Part shown: positions 42,524 through 51,107 of the stretch, in pieces
How positions within the stretch are numbered: position 1 is the first letter of the stretch
Layout: every line of letters begins with the position of its first letter
Notes under the pieces: model-generated
Databases searched by the model: none
The model's input: only the letters and a program-made list of their open reading frames with translations
Told to the model about the DNA's origin: nothing
Assembly: GCA_002433075.1 (NCBI GenBank)
Contig: DJHM01000061.1
Coordinates: 146,960-210,959 of the forward strand
Source of the DNA: Latescibacteria bacterium UBA6620
GTDB lineage: Bacteria > Latescibacterota > UBA2968
Reading direction: 5' to 3'
DNA length: 64,000 nucleotides
Translations under genes and position numbers: made by a program

Positions 42524-43759
42524 GTGTCCTTCCACCTCCTCCGCCAGGCCCTCGACTCCCGACCTCCACCAAGAATGTGGCACGACCGTCCGCTCAAGGA
42601 CGGTTACGACGTCGTCATCATCGGCGGCGGCGCGCACGGACTCGCCTGCGCTCACTACCTCGCAAAAGAACACGGCGTCACCGATGTGGCCGTCCTGGAC
42701 AAGAGTTACATCGGATCGGGTGGCAGCGGCCGAAACACGGCCATCGTTCGAAGCAACTACCTGACCCCCGAAGGCGTCCGCTTCTACGACGAAAGCGTCA
42801 AACTCTACGAGCAGCTCGCGGCCGAACTCGAGTTCAATGTCATGTTCAGCCAACGGGGACATCTCACCCTTGCCCACACTGACGGCGCCGTCCGCACCAT
42901 GCGTCGGCGCGCGGAAGTCAATCGCCTCCAGGGCGTCGACTCACGCCTCGTCTTTCCCGACGAACTCGCGCACATCTGTCCTCAACTGGACCTGAGCGAG
43001 CACCCCCGCTACCCCATCATGGCCGCCCTGTATCATCCGCCGGGTGGGATCATCCGTCACGACGCCGTCGTCTGGGGCTTCGCCAACCACGCCGACCGGC
43101 GGGGCGTCCACATCCATCAACAGACCGAAGTTACCGGAGTCGACGTCCGCGACGGGAAGGTCAGGGGCGTAGAAACCTCCCGAGGCTACGTCGCCGCCGA
43201 AACCGTCCTCAACGCCACGGCCGGATGGGGGTCGACCATCGCCGCCATGGCCGGTCTCGAACTCCCCATCGCCACCGCCCCCCTTCAGGCGTGTGTGACC
43301 GAACCGCTCAAGCCATTCCTGGACGTCGTCGTCGTATCGGGCAGTCTGCACGTCTATGTCAGTCAATCGAGCCGGGGCGAGCTCGTCATGGGGGCGAGTG
43401 TAGATCCCTTCGGTTCGTATTCCATGAACTCTTCGCTCGACTTTGTCGAGGGCCTGGCCGGTCACGTCCTGGAGCTGTTTCCTTTCCTGAGCAAAGTCAG
43501 GATTCTCCGTCAATGGGCCGGTCTATGCGAGATGCCCCCCGATTTCAGCCCACTCATGGGTTTCACGCCCGTCGAGGGGTTCCTCCTCGACGTCGGCTGG
43601 GGCACCTACGGTTTCAAAGCCTCTCCCATCTGTGGCAAGACCATGGCCGAATTGATCGCGACGAACACCACGCCGGACCTGATCTACCCGTTCCGGCTTT
43701 CGCGTTTCGCCGAGTTCGATCTCGTCGGTGAAAAAGGCGCCGCCTCGGTGGGACATTGA
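42524..43759 (+). CDS. mgdA: N-methylglutamate dehydrogenase subunit A (sarcosine oxidase beta-like)
   Basis: A 411-residue FAD-dependent amine oxidase of the SoxB type. The dinucleotide motif VVIIGGGAHGLACAHYLA begins near residue 29. GSGGSGRNTAIVRSNYL near residue 66 is the flavin-contact region of sarcosine-oxidase beta subunits. GWGTYGFKASPICGKTMAELI is the C-terminal flavin-binding stretch. The start is GTG 42524 directly after the mgsC stop. It would oxidise the N-methyl group of N-methylglutamate. A sarcosine oxidase is the alternative, but the adjoining mgsABC and gmaS favour MgdA. Confidence 0.85.
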   Translation: MSFHLLRQALDSRPPPRMWHDRPLKDGYDVVIIGGGAHGLACAHYLAKEHGVTDVAVLDKSYIGSGGSGRNTAIVRSNYLTPEGVRFYDESVKLYEQLAAELEFNVMFSQRGHLTLAHTDGAVRTMRRRAEVNRLQGVDSRLVFPDELAHICPQLDLSEHPRYPIMAALYHPPGGIIRHDAVVWGFANHADRRGVHIHQQTEVTGVDVRDGKVRGVETSRGYVAAETVLNATAGWGSTIAAMAGLELPIATAPLQACVTEPLKPFLDVVVVSGSLHVYVSQSSRGELVMGASVDPFGSYSMNSSLDFVEGLAGHVLELFPFLSKVRILRQWAGLCEMPPDFSPLMGFTPVEGFLLDVGWGTYGFKASPICGKTMAELIATNTTPDLIYPFRLSRFAEFDLVGEKGAASVGH

Positions 43760-43764
43760 ATGAT

Positions 43765-43902
43765 GGGGGGGGGGGTTGTCGACAGGGCACCGGGGGGAAT
43801 CGGATTAAAACGTCGTCTCATGAGCGACGGTGCCGAGTCCACATCCCCGCGTTCGATCCGGGGGCTCACGCCCCCGGCTATTGACGGTCGCCCCTCCGGG
43901 GC
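43765..43902. repeat. Hairpin cluster inserted between mgdA and mgdB
   Basis: The 227-bp gap in an otherwise compact operon starts with eleven consecutive Gs (43765-43775). It contains CCGGGGGC-TCAC-GCCCCCGG (43858-43877) and GCCCC-TCC-GGGGC (43890-43902). No coding frame is supported. It looks like a REP-type insertion that leaves transcription to read through or to be attenuated. Confidence 0.6.
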
Positions 43903-43986
43903 TAAACCATTTTCCTCCCCGAGCTCTGCCCCCTCCCTGGCTTGCCGTAGCCTCGGTGGAGGCAGCTGCGGTGAAAGGTTTATGCC

Positions 43987-44247
43987 TTGTTAGTCGTGCC
44001 ATGCCCGAACTGCGGTCCCCGTAACGCATCCGAATTCCGATACGCCGGTGAGTATCGTCCCCGACCCCATCCTTCACAGGATGTGACGGACGACGAATGG
44101 GCGACCTATCTCTACACAAGATCGAACACCCTAGGCGTCCACACCGAGTGGTGGTTTCACACTTCCGGTTGCGGCCTCTGGTTCCTGGCCGAGCGGCACA
44201 CCAAGACCAACGCGTTCGTAAAGAGCTACCTGTGGGGAGCGACTTGA
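43987..44247 (+). CDS. mgdB: N-methylglutamate dehydrogenase subunit B (sarcosine oxidase delta-like)
   Basis: An 86-residue zinc-binding subunit starting at TTG 43987 behind GAAAGG. Zinc ligands are the cysteines in VPCPNCGPR near residue 5 and the C-terminal His and Cys in WFHTSGCGLWF near residue 60. SoxD proteins have the same length and the EFRYAGE and DEWATYLYTR motifs seen here. It binds the alpha and beta subunits of the heterotetramer. It ends one base before mgdC. Confidence 0.85.
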   Translation: MLVVPCPNCGPRNASEFRYAGEYRPRPHPSQDVTDDEWATYLYTRSNTLGVHTEWWFHTSGCGLWFLAERHTKTNAFVKSYLWGAT

Positions 44248-44248
44248 G

Positions 44249-47143
44249 TTGAGTGACCCGACCCCCACGCGTCTTCCTGAGCGACCCGGCGAGATCATCG
44301 ATCGCACGCGCCAGGTCTCGTTCACCTTCAACGGTGAGATCTATCCCGCCCATCCCGGCGATACCATCGCCTCAGCCCTGAGTGCGGCTGGTGTCCGAAC
44401 TTTCAGTCGATCGTTCAAGTATCATCGCCCCCGAGGCCTCTTGTGCGGCGCCGGCCACTGCCCCAATTGCTTGGTACAGGTGGGCGATGAACCCAACGTG
44501 CGCTCCTGCCAACGAGCGGTCGAGCAGGACATGGACGTCAATCCTCAGAACGCGTGGCCTTCTCTCGACCAGGATGTGATGTCCCTGGCAGGCCTGGGCG
44601 ATCGCTTCATGCCCGTAGGCTTCTACTACAAGACGTTCATGAAGCCGAGCCAGCTCTGGCCGCACTACGAGCAGGCCTTGCGCAACGCCGCCGGTCTGGG
44701 CGTGGTCGATCAGGGCACCCCGTGGGGAGCGTACGACAAGCAGTATCTCCACGGGGATGTCGCTGTGATCGGCGGAGGGCCTTCCGGCATTTCCGCCGCA
44801 CTCGAGGCCGCGGAAGCAGGGGCGAACGTCCTCCTCTTCGACAACGGCCCCCAGCTCGGCGGCCACCTTCGGTGGCGCTCTGATTCCGATGATACCTCAC
44901 GGAAGGACTTGCTTGAGAAGGTTCAATCTGCCCGAATCGAAGTCTACACCGATACCGATGTCCTCGGCTGGTACCAGGACAACTGGCTTGCCGCCGTTCG
45001 AGGCGACCGGCTTTTCAAAGCCAGAGCGAAAGCCATCGTGTTCGCGACCGGAACGATCGAAGTGCCCACGCTCTTCGACAACAACGACCTGCCCGGTATT
45101 CTCCTTGGTAGCGCCGTCCAACGTCTCCTCAACCTCTACGGCGTCGCGCCCGGTCGACGCGTTGTCGTCGTCACTGCCAACCGTCACGGGTGGGACCTCG
45201 CCGCGGATCTGCTCGCCGCGGGAGTCGAACTCGCCGCCATCGTCGACGAGCGCCGTACCCGTGACCATCCCGCATCGGTCGACTTGGCTGCGGCCGGCGT
45301 GCCGATTTACAACGGTTCCGCTCTCACCGGCGCCAGAGGAAGAAAAGCCGTCTCTGCCGCCGTCATCTCCGAGATCGACGATAGCGGCAATCCCATCGGG
45401 CCCGGGCGCGTACTGTCGTGTGACACCATCGCATTGAGCACGGGATGGGAACCCGCGCTCGACCTCCTCTACACCGCCGGAGGCAAGTCGGTCTATCAGG
45501 AAAATCGGGCCGAAATGTCCGTCGATCCGGTCCCCGACGGTCTCTATGTCGCCGGAAGCGCGAACGGCGCGGACCTCCTGCAAGCCCGTGTGGAGGACGG
45601 ACGCGTAGCAGGACGACTCGCTGCCGCACACCTCGAGTTGACCGAGCCTCCCCCACAGCAGGAGCTTGATAAACTCGCTCTCGAGTTATCGAAAGAGGAG
45701 CGCCGCACCTCCGACCGAATCTCTGCGCCGGACGGAAAAAAGCGCTTCGTGTGCTTCTGCGAAGACGTCACCGACGTCGATGTGGATACCGCCATTGCCG
45801 AAGGCTACGACAGCGTCGAGCTGCTCAAGCGCTACAGCACGATTTCCATGGGACCGTGCCAAGGCAAGATGTGTTCGGTCAACGCACTTCGTCTCTGCTC
45901 GCGGATCAAGGGACAGTCTGTCCAGGAAACCGGTCGAACCACCTCTCGTCCGCCGACCACACCGGTCTATCTCGGCGTATTGGCCGGACAGAACATGGAA
46001 CCCGTTCAGGTCTCGTCCATCCACGACTGGCATCTCGACCGGGGCGCGAGCATGATGGTCGCCGGCCTGTGGCTCAGACCCGAACACTACGGGGACGCAA
46101 CGGCCGAGGTGAACAACGTCAGGAACCGAGTCGGTCTGATCGACGTGAGTCCTCTCGGCAAGTTTCAACTCACCGGACCGGGCGCACCCGACCTGCTCGA
46201 GCGACTCTACATCAATCAGTGGCGTAACCTGCGTAAGGGTCGGGTACGATACGGCGTGATGTGTAACGACGAGGGGGTCGTGCTCGACGACGGCGTCTGT
46301 GCGCGCGTCGACGACGACACCTGGTATCTGAGTACCACTTCGACCGGCGCCGGCACCGCTTTTCAATGGATCCAGTGGTGGCTGCAGTCCGGGTGGGGGG
46401 GCAATGTCCACCTCACCGACATGACGGAGATCTACTCAGCGTTCAATCTGGCCGGGCCACACTCGCGTGAAGTCCTGCGGAAACTGACGAAAAGAGACCT
46501 GGGCAACAAAGCGTTTCCCTACATGCGGATCCGTCGGACCCGGGTCGCCGGGGTGTCGTGCCGCGTCTGGCGAATCGGCTTCACGGGCGAGTTGTCCTAC
46601 GAGATCCACGTTCCCTCGTCGGCGGGTCTTCACGTCTGGGAAGCGCTAATGGAGGCCGGGGGAGAATTCGGCATCGCACCGTTCGGTGTGGAAGCGCAGC
46701 GCGTCCTCCGCCTGGAGAAAGGCCATCTCATCGTCGGCCAGGATACCGACGCGATGTCAGACCCGCTCGGCGCAGACATGGCCTGGGCGGTCAAACTCGA
46801 GAAACCCGACTTCCTCGGAAAGCGATCGCTCGAGCGCATCAGCGTGGACGGACCGCATCAACGCCTGGTCGGATTCGAGATGACAAGAAAGCACATCGTC
46901 CCCGAGGAAGGTCTGCAGATCGTAAAGCCACAGGAGAACGGAAAACTCAACATCATCGGCTGGATCAGTTCCTCTCGCTTCAGCCCGACCTTGAAAAAGT
47001 CGATCGGGCTCTGCTGGTTGCCGTCCGACATCGGCAGTGAGCCCGGAGCGACCTTCACCATCTATCAGGACGGACGGCTCGAGGAGGCGCGCGTGCATCA
47101 CGGCCCCTTCTTCGATCCCGGCGGCGAAAGACTCAAGAGTTAA
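44249..47143 (+). CDS. mgdC: N-methylglutamate dehydrogenase subunit C (sarcosine oxidase alpha-like)
   Basis: A 964-residue multidomain subunit. Residues about 20-100 are a Fer2-like region with C66, C71, C74 and C88 (LCGAGHCPNCLVQ). GGGPSG (175-180) is the dinucleotide-binding fold. A BFD-like zinc/iron segment with CFCEDVT and GPCQGKMC lies near 500-545. Residues about 580-960 are a GcvT-type tetrahydrofolate-binding aminomethyltransferase domain. It would accept the methyl group onto tetrahydrofolate. TTG 44249 follows the mgdB stop by one base. Length and order match SoxA. Confidence 0.85.
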   Translation: MSDPTPTRLPERPGEIIDRTRQVSFTFNGEIYPAHPGDTIASALSAAGVRTFSRSFKYHRPRGLLCGAGHCPNCLVQVGDEPNVRSCQRAVEQDMDVNPQNAWPSLDQDVMSLAGLGDRFMPVGFYYKTFMKPSQLWPHYEQALRNAAGLGVVDQGTPWGAYDKQYLHGDVAVIGGGPSGISAALEAAEAGANVLLFDNGPQLGGHLRWRSDSDDTSRKDLLEKVQSARIEVYTDTDVLGWYQDNWLAAVRGDRLFKARAKAIVFATGTIEVPTLFDNNDLPGILLGSAVQRLLNLYGVAPGRRVVVVTANRHGWDLAADLLAAGVELAAIVDERRTRDHPASVDLAAAGVPIYNGSALTGARGRKAVSAAVISEIDDSGNPIGPGRVLSCDTIALSTGWEPALDLLYTAGGKSVYQENRAEMSVDPVPDGLYVAGSANGADLLQARVEDGRVAGRLAAAHLELTEPPPQQELDKLALELSKEERRTSDRISAPDGKKRFVCFCEDVTDVDVDTAIAEGYDSVELLKRYSTISMGPCQGKMCSVNALRLCSRIKGQSVQETGRTTSRPPTTPVYLGVLAGQNMEPVQVSSIHDWHLDRGASMMVAGLWLRPEHYGDATAEVNNVRNRVGLIDVSPLGKFQLTGPGAPDLLERLYINQWRNLRKGRVRYGVMCNDEGVVLDDGVCARVDDDTWYLSTTSTGAGTAFQWIQWWLQSGWGGNVHLTDMTEIYSAFNLAGPHSREVLRKLTKRDLGNKAFPYMRIRRTRVAGVSCRVWRIGFTGELSYEIHVPSSAGLHVWEALMEAGGEFGIAPFGVEAQRVLRLEKGHLIVGQDTDAMSDPLGADMAWAVKLEKPDFLGKRSLERISVDGPHQRLVGFEMTRKHIVPEEGLQIVKPQENGKLNIIGWISSSRFSPTLKKSIGLCWLPSDIGSEPGATFTIYQDGRLEEARVHHGPFFDPGGERLKS

Positions 47144-47145
47144 AC

Positions 47146-47838
47146 GTGCCGGAATCCTCAATCAAGCTGTCGCCCCTCCATGAGATCGCTCGGGATCTGG
47201 AAGCGACTTTCACAGACGTCGATCACTGGCGTATGCCGGAGCGGTTCGCTGGCGTGGAGATCGAAACCACTTCGGCAACGACCGGCGTCGTTCTCTTCGA
47301 CGAAACCGCGAAAGGCAGAATCCAGGTCGAAGGCGACGCTTCCGACACCGTGTTGACCTCAGCCTTCACGCTCCCGAATCTGGAAGTTGGGGCGGGCACA
47401 CACCACGACGGAACGAACGTGGTGCGCCTTCGCCAGGATCTGTTCTACCTTTCCGTGCCACCGGGAGCCGAAGCAGAGACGATCGAAAAGGTAAGAGCTC
47501 AAGCTAACGGGTCACTCGTCACCGCGACCGACATCACGGACGGCCGTACGGCGATCCGAGTCATCGGTCCCGATGCGCCCACGCTCATGAGCAAAGTATG
47601 TGGGTTGGATTTCTCCGAGCCCTCGTTCCCTGACGGTCACGCGCGACAGAGCAGCGTCGCCAGGACCAACCAACTGATTATTCGTAACGACCTCGGGGGG
47701 AACCCTGCGTATTCCCTCGTCGGGTCACGTTCTCTGGGCGCCTACCTCTGGTCGGTCCTGATGGAAGCCGGGGCTGAATGGGACATCCGACCGATCGGGC
47801 GATCCGCTCACCACGAGTTGGAAAAATCGACCACATAA
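47146..47838 (+). CDS. mgdD: N-methylglutamate dehydrogenase subunit D (sarcosine oxidase gamma-like)
   Basis: A 230-residue protein of the SoxG/YgfZ-GcvT-like fold, beginning with GTG 47146 two bases after mgdC. Sequence similarity to SoxG is low, as is usual in this subunit, but the position (fourth subunit after the alpha chain), the size, and a terminal YLWSVLMEAGAEWDIRPIG segment support it. It completes the heterotetramer. Confidence 0.75.
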   Translation: MPESSIKLSPLHEIARDLEATFTDVDHWRMPERFAGVEIETTSATTGVVLFDETAKGRIQVEGDASDTVLTSAFTLPNLEVGAGTHHDGTNVVRLRQDLFYLSVPPGAEAETIEKVRAQANGSLVTATDITDGRTAIRVIGPDAPTLMSKVCGLDFSEPSFPDGHARQSSVARTNQLIIRNDLGGNPAYSLVGSRSLGAYLWSVLMEAGAEWDIRPIGRSAHHELEKSTT

Positions 47839-47851
47839 ACGGGAGGCAACG

Positions 47852-49180
47852 ATGAACCTCGATCAGGTCAAGGCACTGGCGAACGAGCAAGGCATCGAAT
47901 TCTTCCTCTGCTCCTTCGTCGAAATGGGAGGAGCCCCGAAGGCCAAGGTTGTACCGGTCAGCAATCTGGATGAGATGGCCACGGAAGGCGCCGGCTTTGC
48001 CGGATTCGCGGCTGGCGAGATGGGACAGGGCCCGCACGATCCGGACATGGCGAACATCCCGGATTTCCGTTCGCTCACAAGAGTGCCGTGGCGTGACAAC
48101 ATGGCCTGGGTGGCCGGCAACATTCAGGTCGAGGGAGAGCCTTTCAACTTCTGTCCCAGGACCATCCTGCAACGACAGCTCGAGAAGGCTGACGCACTCG
48201 GTTACACGTTCAACGTCGGGGTCGAACCCGAATTCATGCTCCTCCACGCCGACGAGGACGGAACCTACCGGCCCTACGACAAACTCGACGTGCTCGGAAA
48301 ACCGTGCTACGACCTGCTTACCCTCAACCGCAACCTCGACCTGATGACCACCCTCATCAACCACATGCTCGCGATGGGATGGGGCCCTTACGCAAACGAC
48401 CACGAGGACGCCAATTGCCAGTTCGAGATCAACTGGCACTATAGCGATGCGCTGACGACCTCCGACCGACACACCTTTTTCAAATGGATGATCAAGGTTG
48501 TCGCGGAGGAGCGTGGACTTCGTGCGACCACCATGCCCAAGCCCTTATCCCATCTGACTGGAAACGGCGCGCACTTCCACATGAGCCTGTGGGAGGGCGA
48601 CCGAAACATCTTCCTGAACGAGGACGACGAAAACGGCCTGTCCCGGGAAGCCTACTGGTTCATGGGCGGCATCCTCGATCACGCCAAGGCCCTCGCCGGC
48701 GTCACCAACCCGATCGTCAACAGCTACAAGCGCCTCGTCCGGAGCGCGCCCGACTCCGGCGCTTCCTGGGCTCCGGTCTACGTCAGCTACGGCGCGTCGA
48801 ACCGAACGCAGATGGTCCGGATTCCTGGACCCGGGCGGATCGAGAACCGAACCGTCGACGGCGCCGCGAATCCCTACCTGGCCTGCAGCGCGCTCCTCGC
48901 AGCCGGTCTGGACGGCATCGAGAAGAAGAAAGACCCCGGATCGCGGAACGACGAGAACCTCTACGAGCTCTCCGCGGCAGAGCTGGCCGATCGTGGGATC
49001 GATTATCTGCCCTCAACCCTGAAGGAAGCGATGGATCATCTGGAAGCGGACGACGTCATCCTCGGGGCCCTGGGCGAGGAGTACGCCGAAACCTATCTCG
49101 CAGTCAAACGAGAGGAATGGCGGCAGTACCATCAGAGCGTGAGCGCCTGGGAGATGGACACCTATCTGCCCGTCTACTGA
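47852..49180 (+). CDS. gmaS: Gamma-glutamylmethylamide synthetase (glutamine-synthetase-like)
   Basis: A 442-residue glutamine-synthetase-fold enzyme with the GmaS/GlnT (type III-like) length. GVEPEFMLLH near residue 125 and NDHEDANCQFEINW near residue 182 supply metal and glutamate contacts; LTGNGAHFHMSLW near residue 235 and RIPGPGRIENRTVDGAANPY near residue 325 are the ATP and glutamate motifs. In the N-methylglutamate pathway it ligates methylamine to glutamate. The start ATG 47852 has GGGAGG upstream. It is the last gene of the run. A plain glutamine synthetase is the alternative. Confidence 0.82.
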   Translation: MNLDQVKALANEQGIEFFLCSFVEMGGAPKAKVVPVSNLDEMATEGAGFAGFAAGEMGQGPHDPDMANIPDFRSLTRVPWRDNMAWVAGNIQVEGEPFNFCPRTILQRQLEKADALGYTFNVGVEPEFMLLHADEDGTYRPYDKLDVLGKPCYDLLTLNRNLDLMTTLINHMLAMGWGPYANDHEDANCQFEINWHYSDALTTSDRHTFFKWMIKVVAEERGLRATTMPKPLSHLTGNGAHFHMSLWEGDRNIFLNEDDENGLSREAYWFMGGILDHAKALAGVTNPIVNSYKRLVRSAPDSGASWAPVYVSYGASNRTQMVRIPGPGRIENRTVDGAANPYLACSALLAAGLDGIEKKKDPGSRNDENLYELSAAELADRGIDYLPSTLKEAMDHLEADDVILGALGEEYAETYLAVKREEWRQYHQSVSAWEMDTYLPVY

Positions 49181-49201
49181 TTTCGCGCCCAGGATCCAAC
49201 C

Positions 49202-49882
49202 GTGAGTGACCTGCAGTTCACCCTGGCCTCCGAAGTCGCCGACCTTGGTGTGGTCTGTGCGTGTCTGCTGATCGAGGGGCTTGAGAACCGATCGAGTTCA
49301 CCTGCCTTCGATCGGTTTCGCCAAAGTCGCTTCGAGCGGGCAGCAGAACGATACACGGCCGAGACCGCAATAACCAATTCCACACTAAAGGGCTTTCGCG
49401 ACCTGCACGACAAAGTGGGCCGTTCCAATCGAAAGTTTCCCAATTCCTCCGAGCGCCTGCTCGAGGTCTTCCTCCGACGGGGCGCGATTCCTTCGATCAG
49501 TCTCGTCGTCGACATCTACAACTGCCTGTCGCTCGACACGCTCCTTTCTCTCGGTGCTCACGACACCCGGGAGATCGAGGGTGATATCACTCTCCGGATG
49601 ACGGATGGAAACGAGCGCTTCAAACCGCTGGGAAAAGAGGGATTGGAATCGGTACCGGCGGGTGAGTATGCCTATATCGATTCGGGCAACGAGATGCTCT
49701 GTCGGATGGAGGTCAGGCAAGCGGAGAAAACGAAGGTCCGGCTCGACAGCACGAGCTGTGTCTACATGGTTCAGGGAAACGCGAACACCTCTGTCGACTT
49801 CGTCAGGCAGACGGCGGATCGACTGGTCGAGATGACCAAAGAGTATTGCGGGGGGAAGGAACGAATGTTGTGGGTCGGGTGA
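49202..49882 (+). CDS. B3/4 domain-containing protein
   Basis: A 226-residue stand-alone B3/4 fold, the domain found in the beta subunit of phenylalanyl-tRNA synthetase where it edits Tyr-tRNA(Phe). LVVDIYNCLSLDTLLSLGAHD and EYAYIDSGNEMLCRMEVRQ are the characteristic strands. The start is GTG 49202. Stand-alone members have no assigned role. It lies 21 bp after gmaS and may be co-transcribed, but has no evident link to methylamine metabolism. Confidence 0.82.
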   Translation: MSDLQFTLASEVADLGVVCACLLIEGLENRSSSPAFDRFRQSRFERAAERYTAETAITNSTLKGFRDLHDKVGRSNRKFPNSSERLLEVFLRRGAIPSISLVVDIYNCLSLDTLLSLGAHDTREIEGDITLRMTDGNERFKPLGKEGLESVPAGEYAYIDSGNEMLCRMEVRQAEKTKVRLDSTSCVYMVQGNANTSVDFVRQTADRLVEMTKEYCGGKERMLWVG

Positions 49883-49899
49883 GGGATTACAGAAGTGGG

Positions 49900-49970
49900 C
49901 ACCCTGAGCGAAGTCGAAGGGCGACCATCTCGCGAGTACCGACACTTCGACTGCGCTCAGTTTGACGGTG
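49900..49970. repeat. Dispersed palindromic repeat, family A, copy 3
   Basis: The left arm CACCCTGAGCGAAGTCGAAG and the right arm ACTTCGACTGCGCTCAG then TTTGACGGTG pair. They correspond to the outer and inner arms of the 3251-3363 copy. It lies between two convergent genes and may serve as a terminator for both. Confidence 0.75.
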
Positions 49971-49980
49971 TTCTATAATC

Positions 49981-51066
49981 TCATACGCGAAACTGCTCTA
50001 CTACCTCCGGCTTCGGATCAAGCGCCAACCCAGGCGTTTCCGGTAGCGTGAGCCACCCGTCTGCGGGCTCCGGCAGATTCTGATACACCGTGCGATATTC
50101 CATCCAGTGTCGGTAGTGGAATTCCACGCCCCACCCGTTCGGCATCCCCGCCTGAAGGTGCATGTTGTGGGGACCGGACCCATTCCCGTTCGAGATCGGC
50201 CGATTGAAGGCCAGCGCCATGTCTGCGATCGCCTTCGACTCAGTGATCCCGATCTGCGCCACGTTCGGCTGGACGAAGTCGACGATCTCGTTCGCAAGAA
50301 ACTCCCGGTACACATCACGCATCCCCGACGGGTTCGCTGCCATCGGGATGGTAGTCTGCGCCCGAAGGTTCGCGAGCTGCCGGGCATCGTTGCCAATGAC
50401 CGGTTCTTCGAAGAACTCGATGTGATACGGTTCGCATAGCTTGCACAAACGCAGGGCGTCGTGAAACGACATGTTCTTCCCCGCATCCATCATCAGCATC
50501 ACTTCCGGGCCCAACACCTCCCGAAGCGCCATCATCCTCTCTGCGTCGGCATCCGGATTCGGGACCTCGTAGCGTCCGACGCCCGTCTTCAGCTTCGTGT
50601 GACTCCCCTTCACGAGGAGCATCGCCTCCTCGACCAGCTCTTCCGTCGTATAGGCGGGGACCATCGACATGCTCGTGTTGGGACCCCCGAGCCCGAACGA
50701 CACGTAGGCACGAACACGTTCCTGTGCGCCTCCCAACAGCCGCCATACCGGCACCCCGAGCGCCTTTCCCTTGATGTCCCACAATGCCAGATCGATCCCG
50801 GCCAAGGCGGCAGTCGCGCCACCGAACGTCTGCGTCAGCTGATGCCAGATCTGGTCCGTCAGCATCGGATCTTCGCCTGCCAGGAAGTCGGCCAGTCGAC
50901 CGTTGATGAGTTCGACGGACCCACCCGTCCTGCCATAGCCGATGATGCCTTCGTCCGTCTCCACCTCGACGATCGTGAGGTTCGCGCTGTTCGGAAGAGG
51001 CCGCATAGGGGGCGGCTCCGTCGGGACGTTCGCGAGGTGTATCGCTTCAACGCGAGTGATTTTCAT
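49981..51066 (-). CDS. Mandelate racemase/muconate lactonizing enzyme family protein
   Basis: A 361-residue enolase-superfamily enzyme. KxK lies in HTKLKTG (K158, K160), and metal ligands D194 (MMDAGK) and E220 (FFEEP) are present. The third metal ligand, usually Glu in a GE motif, is missing: the segment reads IPMAANPSG. Q266 in VQPN and H300 in GSGPHNM fit later active-site strands. The change suggests altered metal binding or another function. It is adjacent to the DapA-family gene upstream, so a sugar-acid pathway (dehydration then aldol cleavage) is the simple reading. Confidence 0.85.
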   Translation of the reverse strand: MKITRVEAIHLANVPTEPPPMRPLPNSANLTIVEVETDEGIIGYGRTGGSVELINGRLADFLAGEDPMLTDQIWHQLTQTFGGATAALAGIDLALWDIKGKALGVPVWRLLGGAQERVRAYVSFGLGGPNTSMSMVPAYTTEELVEEAMLLVKGSHTKLKTGVGRYEVPNPDADAERMMALREVLGPEVMLMMDAGKNMSFHDALRLCKLCEPYHIEFFEEPVIGNDARQLANLRAQTTIPMAANPSGMRDVYREFLANEIVDFVQPNVAQIGITESKAIADMALAFNRPISNGNGSGPHNMHLQAGMPNGWGVEFHYRHWMEYRTVYQNLPEPADGWLTLPETPGLALDPKPEVVEQFRV

Positions 51067-51107
51067 CGTTCATTCCGGGCAAACATCTCAGAGGGTGATT
51101 GAGGTTG

